A DNA stretch of 64,000 nucleotides from a virus (IMGVR_UViG_3300025009_000054:1-64000); one strand, 5' to 3'. Positions 1 through 8,499 are shown, counted from the first letter of the stretch. The notes: generated from the sequence alone by a model not told the origin. A program made the numbers and translations.

Positions 1-613
1 TTATTTTCTGACCCTTCAAATAGTTATGATCACGTACATAGTGTCTAATAAGATCAGCTATCTTATCGACATACTGTGAGTGCTGAGGGTGTACTGTAAT
101 ATCAAAATACTGTTCATTAAGACAAGTGGACAGTACATATTTTATTATGTTGCCATCAATACTCGCTGATGAGTGGTAATATGCACCAATCACCATAGTC
201 TCAAACTTCCTATATCTTACCTCGAATTCGGATTGTTGGTATGGAATTTCCCCACCAAATCTGTCCATTCGGTATGGTCCTGCAACCGCATTTGGCATGA
301 CCACAGCATCTATAGCCTTTGCGTAATGTGGGGTTAAATATGCGTCGTACGACACCGTTGATTCATACATGTCGCCATGTGTGCAACCAAGGTATTTTGC
401 CATCCTGATGATAGTGCCATCTGGTTCATCCTCATCATCTTGTGATATTGGTCTTGACATGATCTGTAGCAATTGTGTGAATGTCAGGGTACTCAATGGC
501 TGACTCATAAGATTGTTGATCTCGAACATCGTTTGCTCTTCAGCCTGTCCTATTACCGCAGTAGTAGTGCTCTCTACCGGTGTACATGGCGTTGTTTCAA
601 GTTGTTGCCCCAT
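1..613 (-). CDS. Hypothetical protein, 3' end outside window
   Basis: Open for at least 204 codons from ATG at 613 to the left edge with no stop, so its C-terminus lies outside the window. The start follows a GGAGG site and lies about 30 nt below a copy of the repeated phage promoter (644-675). The N-terminal 25 residues are polar and Thr-rich. The rest is mixed alpha/beta in composition with no motif I recognise. It is the last gene of the window in the direction of transcription. Confidence 0.75.
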   Translation of the reverse strand, partial: MGQQLETTPCTPVESTTTAVIGQAEEQTMFEINNLMSQPLSTLTFTQLLQIMSRPISQDDEDEPDGTIIRMAKYLGCTHGDMYESTVSYDAYLTPHYAKAIDAVVMPNAVAGPYRMDRFGGEIPYQQSEFEVRYRKFETMVIGAYYHSSASIDGNIIKYVLSTCLNEQYFDITVHPQHSQYVDKIADLIRHYVRDHNYLKGQKI

Positions 614-643
614 TATATCCTCCAAGGCGAAGTGTCGCCAAAA

Positions 644-675
644 GTGTAGACGTCTACAGCGACCAAGATGTCGCC
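644..675 (-). promoter_or_regulatory. Repeated phage promoter, copy 1
   Basis: Minus strand reads TTGGCGAC, with 17 nt between the GGCGAC box and the CGTC of the invariant CGTCTACAC. Here the -10-like part is itself a palindrome (TGTAGACGTCTACA). It lies upstream of the gene starting at 613. Confidence 0.7.
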
Positions 676-679
676 AACT

Positions 680-1036
680 TTATTTCTCTTCATTTTCCAA
701 CATATGTTCCAGTATCGTTCCTTTATAGAAGTCCTCCACTGGTACCCAAAATTTATGCACCATTACGTGATACGATACACCACTAAACGCGTTATATAAT
801 TCTTCTATTTGATTATGAAGTGTGGAATAATGCTCATATAACATGTTCATACGAACGTCGTATGCTATATTATCATCATATATATTAAATGGTATAGGCG
901 CATCGATCATAGCTATAGACTTTTCGTCTATAGCGTTACGCATCCTTTCGCGGTAATTAAACACCTTATTATTACGCTCACTTACAATTATGGTCCATAT
1001 TATAGCAAGGACACACACTACCATGAGTATAGCCAT
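680..1036 (-). CDS. Small membrane-anchored hypothetical protein
   Basis: 118 residues. Residues 1-18 are a hydrophobic helix (AILMVVCVLAIIWTIIV) followed at once by charged sequence, which looks like an uncleaved N-terminal membrane anchor with the soluble part outside or in the cytoplasm. The soluble part shows no recognised domain. GGGGTGG precedes the ATG. It follows the CoaC-like gene by 3 nt and is probably co-transcribed with it. Confidence 0.7.
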   Translation of the reverse strand: MAILMVVCVLAIIWTIIVSERNNKVFNYRERMRNAIDEKSIAMIDAPIPFNIYDDNIAYDVRMNMLYEHYSTLHNQIEELYNAFSGVSYHVMVHKFWVPVEDFYKGTILEHMLENEEK

Positions 1037-1039
1037 TGT

Positions 1040-1645
1040 TTACCACCCCTTATCTAGACGCTCTTGTTGGGCATCATATATTTCTTGTATTATAATGTCA
1101 AGATTTGCTAGTGCTCCTATACCATCCGCGCCGCATGCAAGTTTTTTTCTCTGCGGTTCAACAACTGTCACAAACATTTCCTCAAGAGCCACTATATTAT
1201 GCATCGTGGGCTTACTATACCACATATTGGTATTCATGGCCGGAGCTACTACTAACGGTACACTCTGTGGCCTTGCGAGTACCACTGATGTCAGTAAATT
1301 ATCGGCGATACCGTTTACTATTTTGGCAATAGTATTTGCGGTTGCTGGTGCGATAACTATAACATCTGCCCATATCGCGAGTTCCACGTGCAACACTTTT
1401 TGATCTTTCACGTATTGATCTAAAATGACTCCATCATTACACCATTCTTCATACTCATGAAATAATCGAAAGTGCAGGTTGGTCTGAGATAGAACATGTA
1501 ACGCTGCCCTATCAGGCAAGAAGAAGTATTCAGCTTTCTCTGTGTAGACCATCTTTACGTCATGGCCTTCCTCAAGCAACATCTTTACAAATTTTAGCGT
1601 AAGGGTAGAGGCTACGCTACCAGTTACTCCAAGCAATATTTTCAT
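1040..1645 (-). CDS. coaC: Phosphopantothenoylcysteine decarboxylase-like flavoprotein (CoaC-like)
   Basis: 201 residues, the size of a single HFCD flavoprotein domain. Visible family motifs are the N-terminal GVTGS, HVELAIWAD with the likely catalytic His, the APATANTIAKIVNGIADNLL block, PAMNTNMW, and KLACGADGIG carrying the Cys that acts in PPC decarboxylases. In the family, this enzyme decarboxylates 4'-phosphopantothenoylcysteine in coenzyme A synthesis with FMN. It overlaps the CoaB-like gene by 4 nt (ATGA). In most bacteria the two activities are one fused CoaBC protein with the decarboxylase first; here they are separate and in reverse order. A lantibiotic-type (EpiD-like) decarboxylase is an alternative. 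Confidence 0.85.
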   Translation of the reverse strand: MKILLGVTGSVASTLTLKFVKMLLEEGHDVKMVYTEKAEYFFLPDRAALHVLSQTNLHFRLFHEYEEWCNDGVILDQYVKDQKVLHVELAIWADVIVIAPATANTIAKIVNGIADNLLTSVVLARPQSVPLVVAPAMNTNMWYSKPTMHNIVALEEMFVTVVEPQRKKLACGADGIGALANLDIIIQEIYDAQQERLDKGW

Positions 1646-2301
1646 TTTAGATACTCCAACACTACCTTTCTAAGCATGAACGGCAGGTGATTTCGCTTCA
1701 CGTTCATGCAAGCGTCTTTATCGATTATGTACGCTCTCTGTGTGAACCACTCGAAGCAATTTGCAACGATTAGATCAGCATTAGAGTGTTCCATACTCTT
1801 CTTCGCGACGTCTATGAGCTGTTCATCAGTCATACCGGACTGCAACTTAAACTTCACGAGTACCCCTTTGAAGCCCCATCCGCGTATTCGATCGATAATC
1901 TTTGGTAGTTTTACCATAGTCATACGCATGGTATTAAAGTCCGAGCCTATCTTCGTAGATCGGTCTTGTTCTACCCATTCACCGTCCACAAGGGCTTCGA
2001 CAGTACTCACATCGTAGTCATTTACAGCCGCAGAATGAATTACTACGTCCGGTTGGTACTCCACGATACACTTCTTCATAAAGTCATGCAAATGTGTGAA
2101 AGTGTGAAACTTCATCACCTGCACTCCAGGCAAGCTCTCCCTCTTTACTCTATCGTCAGAAGTTAGTAGTATTACTTCATCGCCCTGCTCAGCGAAATAC
2201 TCAGCGATCTGAGTACCTGTCGACCCCCTGAATTTATTCTTAATCACACGAACAGTGTCTATCTCGGACTCTGTCGGTCCACCAGTTACTAGTACTAGCA
2301 T
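1642..2301 (-). CDS. coaB: Phosphopantothenate-cysteine ligase-like protein (CoaB-like)
   Basis: 219 residues, matching a stand-alone CoaB domain. It shows VTGGPTESEIDTVR.I.N..RGSTG at the N-terminus, HSAAVNDYDV (nucleotide/phosphopantothenate pocket), a conserved Lys region (RSTKIGSD), and VLVKFKLQSG....ADLIVAN, all in the order seen in CoaB. The family joins cysteine to 4'-phosphopantothenate using a nucleotide triphosphate. The start is ATG after GAGGAGGAAC and overlaps the preceding gene by 7 nt. With the next gene it would convert phosphopantothenate to phosphopantetheine during infection. Confidence 0.85.
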   Translation of the reverse strand: MLVLVTGGPTESEIDTVRVIKNKFRGSTGTQIAEYFAEQGDEVILLTSDDRVKRESLPGVQVMKFHTFTHLHDFMKKCIVEYQPDVVIHSAAVNDYDVSTVEALVDGEWVEQDRSTKIGSDFNTMRMTMVKLPKIIDRIRGWGFKGVLVKFKLQSGMTDEQLIDVAKKSMEHSNADLIVANCFEWFTQRAYIIDKDACMNVKRNHLPFMLRKVVLEYLK

Positions 2302-2747
2302 TTCTGTTCCTCCTCAGGTTTACGTGGTACAAAATTTGTTGGCCGATCACATTCAGTTATATCCCGTACGGTAACTTGACAGTTCGCACAGGGTCCGCTA
2401 CAATCTTGGAAGTGGGTATGTGCACATGCACATTCTACACAATACTTCACAGCCACTAGATAGGAGTGGGTCCCACCATGATCAATTACAACACGGTTTA
2501 AAACTTGCATACTTGCCTGACCGCCATCTACTGAAGCGACAGGCAAACCTGTAAGTTTTTCAACTACCGATATGAGCTGTAGTATCTCTGAATTAGCGTC
2601 AACTACATCACTTGCAAAATCTCCGGCGTATCCAGCCGCGTCTTCATGGGATATACCATCGGCCATGGCCTCATCATACTTTGAGACATCTTTTCTGCGT
2701 ACCTCTACATTGCGCCTAATATCGTCTAGATTAATCTGCTCTGGCAT
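2295..2747 (-). CDS. Cysteine-rich hypothetical protein
   Basis: 150 residues. The N-terminal half is acidic and helical. The C-terminal third holds a Cys/His cluster (CVECACAHTHFQDC..PCANC, then a lone C) consistent with one or two bound zinc ions. The start has a consensus GGAGG site. It precedes and overlaps the CoaB-like gene, so they are probably translated together, but nothing ties it to CoA synthesis. Function unknown. Confidence 0.7.
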   Translation of the reverse strand: MPEQINLDDIRRNVEVRRKDVSKYDEAMADGISHEDAAGYAGDFASDVVDANSEILQLISVVEKLTGLPVASVDGGQASMQVLNRVVIDHGGTHSYLVAVKYCVECACAHTHFQDCSGPCANCQVTVRDITECDRPTNFVPRKPEEEQKC

Positions 2748-2758
2748 AATACCTCCTA

Positions 2759-3115
2759 CTACCTATTGTCGGACCAATACGCACATTTTATTCTCCACGT
2801 CTTACCGCGATGTGTACATGGACCATTAAAATTGACGTGGCATGTTTGGCATCCATGCATATCTGGATTATATTCGCAATCTTTCTGATGATCTTGCATA
2901 GATTCGATAGTCGAATGTGTGCTGTGGCAGTACGGGCATTCAAATTTATGTACGTCACTACTATACATAAATTTGCACACGCAATCTACCTGGGTCTGTG
3001 GCTTACATTTAGGTGGACACGTACTATTACGCATATTGCATGTGATTGCGCCAATACCAAAAGCTTTCCACAAGACCGAACGTTCCATATCTATTTTATT
3101 ATATTTATCTGGCAC
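2759..3115 (-). CDS. Zinc-finger-like cysteine/histidine-rich protein
   Basis: 118 residues from a GTG start with GGAGG nine nt upstream. It contains at least 12 Cys, including a C2H2-type finger (FECPYCHSTHSTIESMQDH) and a second CQTC...C..H cluster near the C-terminus. The finger suggests nucleic acid or protein binding. It overlaps the upstream gene by 11 nt. No family assigned. Confidence 0.7.
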   Translation of the reverse strand: MPDKYNKIDMERSVLWKAFGIGAITCNMRNSTCPPKCKPQTQVDCVCKFMYSSDVHKFECPYCHSTHSTIESMQDHQKDCEYNPDMHGCQTCHVNFNGPCTHRGKTWRIKCAYWSDNR

Positions 3116-3440
3116 TAGCTACAGCCTCCTCCCACGTCATAGCGGAACATGCGTACGCCCTACACGCATCAGTCATAGCACTAACACTCTTTATCGGTGG
3201 TACACCGTGGTCAATAGACCCTTTATGGGCATATGACGTGCCATCGCTGTACGCGTCTGAGTGTATCCGCACACTAAATTCGCAGCCCTTACACTTACAC
3301 TTAGCTTCCCACCTATTAGTATATATCCGCTTTCCAGCAGTACTTATTATTGTGAGATGTTTATAACTGCCGAGTTCATGCCCTTCCATTAGGAATTCAC
3401 GTAATTTTACATACCTCTTCTTAAGCTCTATTCGTTCCAT
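3105..3440 (-). CDS. Small zinc-binding hypothetical protein
   Basis: 111 residues starting at ATG 3440 after CTGGAGGATAAGATA. The frame stays open to 3626, but that longer form would overlap a well-supported gene (3445-3657), so the inner start is preferred. A CKCKGCEF knuckle lies in a region that resembles a recurrent phage fold (WEAKCKCKGC..SVRIHSDAYSDGTSYAHKG). The C-terminal part is helical. Function unknown. Confidence 0.65.
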   Translation of the reverse strand: MERIELKKRYVKLREFLMEGHELGSYKHLTIISTAGKRIYTNRWEAKCKCKGCEFSVRIHSDAYSDGTSYAHKGSIDHGVPPIKSVSAMTDACRAYACSAMTWEEAVASAR

Positions 3441-3444
3441 TATC

Positions 3445-3657
3445 TTATCCTCCAGGTCGTTTACATTGAACTGCTTTTGCGATAAAGTTATGGGTAAATA
3501 TCCTAAACTCTTCTGCCAATTCATTACTAACTGGACCTTGGTACCCATATGATCCTCCAATAGGGTTTTGCTCACTATTGTCAAATTGTATAGATACGAG
3601 CATGCGATTATCTTCCTTAGCGGCATTCCTCATATCTCTGGTATACGATATAGCCAT
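3445..3657 (-). CDS. Small hypothetical protein
   Basis: 70 residues, ATG after AGGATAGGAC. It lies 4 nt below RtcB and 4 nt above the next gene, so it is part of a tight operon. Its end contains the ribosome binding site of the next gene. No recognised motif. Confidence 0.65.
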   Translation of the reverse strand: MAISYTRDMRNAAKEDNRMLVSIQFDNSEQNPIGGSYGYQGPVSNELAEEFRIFTHNFIAKAVQCKRPGG

Positions 3658-3661
3658 TGTC

Positions 3662-4876
3662 CTATCCTTTCACTACTGCTAGTGGCCTGAGTTTAGTAAC
3701 AATACTAACTAAATCTTCCTGGTTAGCCATTACGGTATCTATATCTTTATATGCTGATGGAGCTTCATCTAACTTACTCTGATTGGTTAATGAATGCAGT
3801 ATACCACGCTTATTCAGGCTTTTAGTCTCATCTATAAGAGAAAGCTTCCGAATAGCCTCTTTTCTCCCCATGGTCCTCCCAGCGCCATGTGAACAAGACA
3901 TGAAAGACGCATCGTTCCCAAGGCCACTGACGATATAGCTGTTCGTACCTTGTGAACCTGGTATAATACCAAGCTCTCCAGTACGAGCTCTAGTCGCACC
4001 TTTTCTGTGCACCATAACATCCACACCATCATGATGTTCCATGGCGGCATAATTATGGTGTATATTAACTTCTTGCACAAAACAACACCCTATACTATCA
4101 GCTAGTATGCCCTTGACAACATCTATCATGAACTGTCTATTTGCTTTAGCAAACATTAAACAGTATTCCATTTCACGGATATATGACCGACCAATACCCT
4201 CATTCATAGGTAAAAACGCCAGCTCCCATTCTTTTGGTACCGTTGAATACCAAATTTTATTTAGGTCCATAGCGGCATCATTATAGTAATCGCACACTTT
4301 CTTACCTAGATTACGGGATCCGGAATGTAACATAATCCACAGATTATCTTCTTCATCTGCTTGCAATTCAATAAAGTGATTTCCACCACCAAGTGTACCG
4401 AGAGAGTATCTAGCTTTCTCATATTCTTGTGATACTATCGGATACAGTTCGTGATTTTTAACCATATCCGATTGTGTAAACCATTCAACTGTACGTGGCA
4501 TCAGTGAATGAGAACACGGCTTATCCATGTGGTTGAAGCCCACAGGAATCGTCGTCATTATCTTAGCTTTAATTAATTTAAGTGTTTCTATGTTTGGGAC
4601 CTTTGCATCAGTCTTAACAGCACCCATTCCGCACCCTATGTCTACCCCGACAGCGTTTGGTATGACATATTCACGTGCACCGATTATACCTCCGATTGGC
4701 ATACCGTATCCAGGATGGCCATCTGGTGTTAACGCTACCCGCCCATGAAGAAATGGCAACCTTGCTAGATTCTCGGTTTGCTTAACTAGTACATCATCAT
4801 TAAAATAAGCATGCCTATCCAACCAAACCGAGATAGGTATTTTATGCCCATCTTCCTTATCCATATATGTGAACAT
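3662..4876 (-). CDS. rtcB: RNA-splicing ligase RtcB
   Basis: 404 residues, the usual size of bacterial RtcB. Visible motifs in order: TPDGHPGYGMPIGG, NAVGVDIGCGMGAV (metal-binding Asp and Cys), GGGNHF, LHSGSRNLG, NIHHNYA, and SCSHGAGRTMGR with the His that becomes guanylylated in the family. RtcB joins 2',3'-cyclic phosphate (or 3'-phosphate) and 5'-OH RNA ends with GTP and Mn2+. No archease gene is seen nearby. Given the phage tRNA at 29.7 kb, repair of tRNAs cut by host anticodon nucleases is a reasonable role (inference). Confidence 0.95.
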   Translation of the reverse strand: MFTYMDKEDGHKIPISVWLDRHAYFNDDVLVKQTENLARLPFLHGRVALTPDGHPGYGMPIGGIIGAREYVIPNAVGVDIGCGMGAVKTDAKVPNIETLKLIKAKIMTTIPVGFNHMDKPCSHSLMPRTVEWFTQSDMVKNHELYPIVSQEYEKARYSLGTLGGGNHFIELQADEEDNLWIMLHSGSRNLGKKVCDYYNDAAMDLNKIWYSTVPKEWELAFLPMNEGIGRSYIREMEYCLMFAKANRQFMIDVVKGILADSIGCCFVQEVNIHHNYAAMEHHDGVDVMVHRKGATRARTGELGIIPGSQGTNSYIVSGLGNDASFMSCSHGAGRTMGRKEAIRKLSLIDETKSLNKRGILHSLTNQSKLDEAPSAYKDIDTVMANQEDLVSIVTKLRPLAVVKG

Positions 4877-4893
4877 CTTTGACTCCCCACTAC

Positions 4894-5118
4894 CTACGCA
4901 GCACTAGGCGTATCATCGCCGAATCCAAGACGTTTCAATTGATCTTTATCAGATACAAATGCGCCTTGCATATCGAGCCCAAGGCTATCGGTAAATGCTA
5001 CTATCTGTTTGAGCGTCATTTCAGAATCTACCATAGCCTGTGCTAGCTGGTCCGACGTAATAGTTATCGGACCTCTATCATTTGTCAATTCTTCCGGTTT
5101 TACCCACGTAAGCCCCAT
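4894..5118 (-). CDS. Small hypothetical protein
   Basis: 74 residues. The ATG at 5118 is chosen because GGTGGAGG stands just before it; an earlier in-frame codon at 5130 lacks a site. The sequence contains a TITSDQLAQAMVDSEMTLKQIV segment that could be a helix-turn-helix, but this is weak. It lies just upstream of rtcB. Confidence 0.65.
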   Translation of the reverse strand: MGLTWVKPEELTNDRGPITITSDQLAQAMVDSEMTLKQIVAFTDSLGLDMQGAFVSDKDQLKRLGFGDDTPSAA

Positions 5119-5130
5119 TACTACCTCCAC

Positions 5131-5586
5131 CTATAGCATTTTACTCATTCTAGCCACGAGATTTTGTAACCAAGGGATGTGATGACTCTGATTTGCATTG
5201 ATCAATGACGTATATGCCTTGGTTAATACCTCCTGATCGCTGAGAGGCCAGTCACCACAATCATTGACCGACCTTATTAGCACATACAGAATAAGATCAT
5301 CCCTCTCCTTTTCAGCCTTTTCAGCACGTTCCTGAGCTATTCTATGTCTATCATCTGATGCTATTGCAGCTTTTTCCCACTCGTCAGATCGTATTGTCTC
5401 CTCTTCAAGTTTAATTGTGAGGTTCGCTATTTGCTCTTTTAACTGCGGTATTTGGTTCATGCAGCATTCCGCACCGCCAGTCTCGTGTTTGATCGTGCGA
5501 CAAAAATTGGCACCAAAGTCACCCGTATTGCCTGTGCAATACTCCATTTTCGTCCCACACTTCGGGCATATTTCTTCATTTGCCAT
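5131..5586 (-). CDS. Zinc-ribbon and coiled-coil protein
   Basis: 151 residues. The N-terminus has a CPKCG knuckle and further Cys (C17, C29, C41/C42) like small phage zinc-ribbon (Lar-like) proteins. Residues about 48-100 are heptad-rich, charged and probably form a coiled coil. The start overlaps the previous gene by 11 nt and has a GAGGTGGAG site. Function not assignable. Confidence 0.65.
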   Translation of the reverse strand: MANEEICPKCGTKMEYCTGNTGDFGANFCRTIKHETGGAECCMNQIPQLKEQIANLTIKLEEETIRSDEWEKAAIASDDRHRIAQERAEKAEKERDDLILYVLIRSVNDCGDWPLSDQEVLTKAYTSLINANQSHHIPWLQNLVARMSKML

Positions 5587-6013
5587 TGTTTCTCCACCTC
5601 ATAAACTTCGTCAGGCACATTGCAACTGCTTCTACCTTTGATTCGCTTTCCGCGTCTATATTAAATATGCAGTTACATTCACTATTAAATATAGCTACTG
5701 AACACTCCCAGGTATTATCTTTATGTACGAAAATCGCGTCCATCACATCTTCCTTGAACGCATCGATCACGTCGTCTATCCTTGGTAGAAGGAATATTCC
5801 GGTGGGATTCGTAAACTCACCACCTGTTTTGTACCCGTTAGTATATATGGTAACGTAGTACTCCATATCTGTACGGGACACCCCAGTGATCATTCCTATA
5901 TCGTCCTGGTTAATCCAGTCGGCGTATATTATATCACCTATCTTCCATTTTCTACCAGTCCAGACACCAAGGTCATTAAGCTCCCTCGATTTCTCAATAC
6001 TCAGGTAGTCCAT
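5576..6013 (-). CDS. Hypothetical protein
   Basis: 145 residues, with the start overlapping the upstream stop as TAATG. A WKIGDIIYADWINQDDIGMITGVS segment resembles a small SH3/KOW-like barrel used by many phage proteins. The rest is not recognised. Confidence 0.65.
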   Translation of the reverse strand: MDYLSIEKSRELNDLGVWTGRKWKIGDIIYADWINQDDIGMITGVSRTDMEYYVTIYTNGYKTGGEFTNPTGIFLLPRIDDVIDAFKEDVMDAIFVHKDNTWECSVAIFNSECNCIFNIDAESESKVEAVAMCLTKFMRWRNNGK

Positions 6014-6204
6014 TACCCCTCCCCACCAAGCTCTTTGTTTAGCTTTGCTATAATCGCATCGGACTTTTCTATGGACTTCTCAAGCCTATTTATATGCATT
6101 TGCAAGTGTGCGATAACGATCTTGCTAAGGTTAAATACGGTTATTATTGTTAGTATATGTACTACAAACGATATTGCCAGTAGTAAGAATATCACGTGGT
6201 TCAT
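6013..6204 (-). CDS. Small single-span membrane protein with coiled coil
   Basis: 63 residues. The start is ATG at 6204, overlapping the upstream stop as ATGA. Residues 4-27 form one hydrophobic helix (VIFLLLAISFVVHILTIITVF) and the rest is an amphipathic coiled coil (LEKSIEKSDAIIAKLNKEL). The layout fits a spanin-like or accessory lysis protein, but no lysis gene is adjacent, so this stays open. Confidence 0.6.
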   Translation of the reverse strand: MNHVIFLLLAISFVVHILTIITVFNLSKIVIAHLQMHINRLEKSIEKSDAIIAKLNKELGGEG

Positions 6205-6389
6205 TTCTCTGTCACCACCTTCATCCAATTATCGGTACATTCGGTCACTCTACCTTCGCTAAACTTAAATCCACTTTTTATATCAGTGGCTCTAACGTAG
6301 TCACCGATATTCACTTCTTCCTGTTTTACTTCTACCCAAGTACCGTCAGGATTCCTCTTCTCCACTTTGAACACATTCTTCTTCCGCAT
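6201..6389 (-). CDS. Small hypothetical protein
   Basis: 62 residues, start after GAGAGGTAAAGAAG. It overlaps the end of the upstream gene by 44 nt in another frame. Its content (WVEVKQEEVNIGDYVRATDI) suggests a small beta barrel. Function unknown. Confidence 0.55.
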   Translation of the reverse strand: MRKKNVFKVEKRNPDGTWVEVKQEEVNIGDYVRATDIKSGFKFSEGRVTECTDNWMKVVTEK

Positions 6390-7026
6390 CTTCTTTACCT
6401 CTCATCTTGCATGGAAACAGCATCTCAGGATGTGTCAGAAGCTCATGCAACCTCTTCTTCTGCCACTCTTTATGCTCCGTTATATCATTTTCAAAATACA
6501 TACTATTCCTAGCACTTCTAACTACGTCGGTAAAGTCTTCTAGTTCGTTGTCATTACAACACGTGAGCCCTTCTATGAGGTAGTACACGGCATCTACTAT
6601 ATAGCTATTTGTATCTAGGCTGTCGATACGTTTTGTAAGGCTTTCTACCGGTCCATCGTATCTGCATAGTTCATCTATATCTATTTTCCCAAGTAGGTAT
6701 TCCTTACATGCATCAACGGCATCTTTGACGAGTTTTACGTCCTCTGCCGTACATTCACGATCACCAGTGCGCTCTTCAAAGTTCTCGTATACATGCTCTA
6801 CGCAGAGATACGCGAACGTTTTTAATATGCGATCGCGCTCCTCTTCCTGGCTTTCGTCTTTAATTTCCGATATTCCCCACATGGTATACTCGGCATCGAA
6901 TTCTAGTGCCTTTTCCACTGGTATAGGCGTATCGTAATCGTAGTTTTCGAGTATTGCGTCTATTGCATCCCTGCCACTATAACACGGCCCAGCATCAAGC
7001 AGCTCTCTCTTAGTTATGCTTAGCAT
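6346..7026 (-). CDS. Paralogous hypothetical protein, copy B
   Basis: 226 residues. It is a clear paralogue of the next upstream gene: both open ML.IT..EL..A.PC..GR, share LKT[FY]AYLCV in the middle, and end LHE/LL THPEMLFPCK. The N-terminal layout is the one common in phage proteins of the 'LxxxxACxxG' type. Strongly acidic. Start overlaps the upstream gene by 17 nt. Function unknown. Confidence 0.75.
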   Translation of the reverse strand: MLSITKRELLDAGPCYSGRDAIDAILENYDYDTPIPVEKALEFDAEYTMWGISEIKDESQEEERDRILKTFAYLCVEHVYENFEERTGDRECTAEDVKLVKDAVDACKEYLLGKIDIDELCRYDGPVESLTKRIDSLDTNSYIVDAVYYLIEGLTCCNDNELEDFTDVVRSARNSMYFENDITEHKEWQKKRLHELLTHPEMLFPCKMRGKEDAEEECVQSGEEES

Positions 7027-7642
7027 CTTCGTCCTCCTTACATGGAAACAGCATTTCTGGGTGTGTTAATATCTCGTGTAGCTTGACCACCTGCCACTTA
7101 TCTTCCGCCTCTATGTCTTCCGCAGCAAGTCTAGCATAGTGCAGCGTACTGTAGAAATCTGTTGGTATACATGCGTAGTCTACGAGATCATCGACAAGGT
7201 GATATACAGAGCTTAGTATGTTACCGTCTATCCCATCAGGGCGACCCCCATATACCAGATCAGACATTATATCCCTCTGATCTACCATATCATCTGCTCT
7301 AGTCTTACCGAGCAGATGATCTTTGCACATCTCCATGGTACTCTTAACCGTTTCTATACACTCAAGTTCATCGCAATCATCAGTCTTCATTGCGATGAGA
7401 CTCGCGCATGCTCTATCCACGCAAAGGTATGCGTACGTCTTCAGGGTGCGGTCACTCTCTTCTTTCTGATCCCCACGGATCTCTGCTATACCCCATGCAG
7501 CCCACTCCGCAGGAAATCCGAGTATGTCATCTGGTGTGAGTACTCTGTCATCGTCATACCCCTCGAACAGTTTGTCCATCATTTCTCTGCCTTCTCTACA
7601 TGGACTGGCGCTGTATAGTTCTTTCACCGTAATTGTAAGCAT
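7010..7642 (-). CDS. Paralogous hypothetical protein, copy A
   Basis: 210 residues, tandem paralogue of the gene at 6346-7026 (shared PC..GR, WGI[SA]EI, LKTYAYLCV, HPEMLFPCK). ATG follows AGAGGAAAGGAAAGA. It is the first gene after a 300-nt non-coding stretch, so its own promoter may lie there. Function unknown. Confidence 0.75.
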   Translation of the reverse strand: MLTITVKELYSASPCREGREMMDKLFEGYDDDRVLTPDDILGFPAEWAAWGIAEIRGDQKEESDRTLKTYAYLCVDRACASLIAMKTDDCDELECIETVKSTMEMCKDHLLGKTRADDMVDQRDIMSDLVYGGRPDGIDGNILSSVYHLVDDLVDYACIPTDFYSTLHYARLAAEDIEAEDKWQVVKLHEILTHPEMLFPCKEDEDAKHN

Positions 7643-7964
7643 TGTCTCTTTCCTTTCCTCTCTAGTACATTAATATTCCGGATATATCCGTATATCAATG
7701 GTATATATCCATATACCAATTCTGACTACGAGATCATAACTTCATCAAAGCTCTTTGCTACCTCCTCATTCGCTATTCCGACTATCTCCGGTGCTAGTAT
7801 GCCTATTTCTAGTACATGTATATTCCCAACTGGGTTCCAATACAAAAGCAGCCTAGTATACACTATACGTCATATGGGTCCCCGACACAGATTTTGCTGA
7901 ATAGTATATGTGGGGATTGTCGCTGGGTAGGGAGACGAAGCCCTACCCAGCGTGTGTTGGAGGA
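7643..7964. other. Non-coding stretch with terminator hairpin
   Basis: AT-rich, with repeated ATATATCC/GGATATAT runs near 7677-7725. A minus-strand frame (about 7732-7869) reads like a protein tail (LAPEIVGIANEEVAKSFDEV) but has no ATG or ribosome site, so it may be a gene remnant. The right end carries a perfect hairpin (7921-7952). No copy of the repeated promoter is present. Confidence 0.4.
7921..7952 (-). terminator. Terminator-like hairpin
   Basis: Perfect 12-bp inverted repeat CGCTGGGTAGGG/CCCTACCCAGCG with an 8-nt loop, 13 nt past the stop of the 44-residue gene at 7965. There is no T-run after it. Confidence 0.6.
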
Positions 7965-8099
7965 TCACGACGCGTCAGTGGGATTTGATTCTACGATGCA
8001 CCTTCCATCGCATGAAAATTTGCCACAGTGGGAGCACTGGGGGAAGTGAGTTTCTGCCATCTGAATCATCTTTTCTTCGATAGTCATTTCGTTAGACAT
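7965..8099 (-). CDS. 44-residue zinc-knuckle protein
   Basis: Short gene with a good site (GAGGAGATGTTA before ATG). The product has CSHCGKFSCDGRC, a compact four-Cys metal site, after a helical N-terminus. A perfect hairpin follows its stop. No family assigned. Confidence 0.6.
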   Translation of the reverse strand: MSNEMTIEEKMIQMAETHFPQCSHCGKFSCDGRCIVESNPTDAS

Positions 8100-8148
8100 T
8101 AACATCTCCTCGTTTTAATTTACCCTAGTGCCCCCAACTTTTGACCGT

Positions 8149-8499
8149 CTACGCGGTCTTGTTTATTGAGTCCATGATTGATTGCGAAATTGCTGCTTCA
8201 TCAACTTTAGTCTTTGTTGCTATTTCTACTGAGTAGTCGCACAGTTCTAACATCACTGTCATAGCTGTCATCGTGGCTACTATGGGTGATGAGCCCATTA
8301 TCATAGCTAGTGCCATTGTTGCCGATACAGTCTCTGCGCATCTCCTGAGTCCAGGTCTATTTCCGTACAGAGACTCTTCGATTTTCTTCTGGTACTCTAT
8401 CATAGCCTCATCACCTTGTGCCATGACTTCCTGCAGTTTCTTTGTACGCTCTTCAGAATACTTTGTGAATTCGTCTAATGCTAAATCTGGTACTTTCAC
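8149..8499 (-). CDS. Membrane-associated hypothetical protein
   Basis: 116 residues from GTG at 8499, chosen because TTGGAGGAAATA precedes it. A longer TTG-initiated form would run through a hairpin that looks like the upstream gene's terminator. Residues about 60-85 are hydrophobic (ATMALAMIMGSSPIVATMTAMTVML), giving one or two membrane helices between helical, charged ends. Function unknown. Confidence 0.6.
   Translation of the reverse strand: MKVPDLALDEFTKYSEERTKKLQEVMAQGDEAMIEYQKKIEESLYGNRPGLRRCAETVSATMALAMIMGSSPIVATMTAMTVMLELCDYSVEIATKTKVDEAAISQSIMDSINKTA

Noticed and set aside
3441-3626. Extended start for the gene at 3105
   Set aside because: Would overlap 3445-3657 almost fully, while ATG 3440 has an excellent ribosome site.
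7816-8049. Plus-strand 77-codon frame
   Set aside because: No ribosome site, runs through a terminator hairpin and a supported minus-strand gene.
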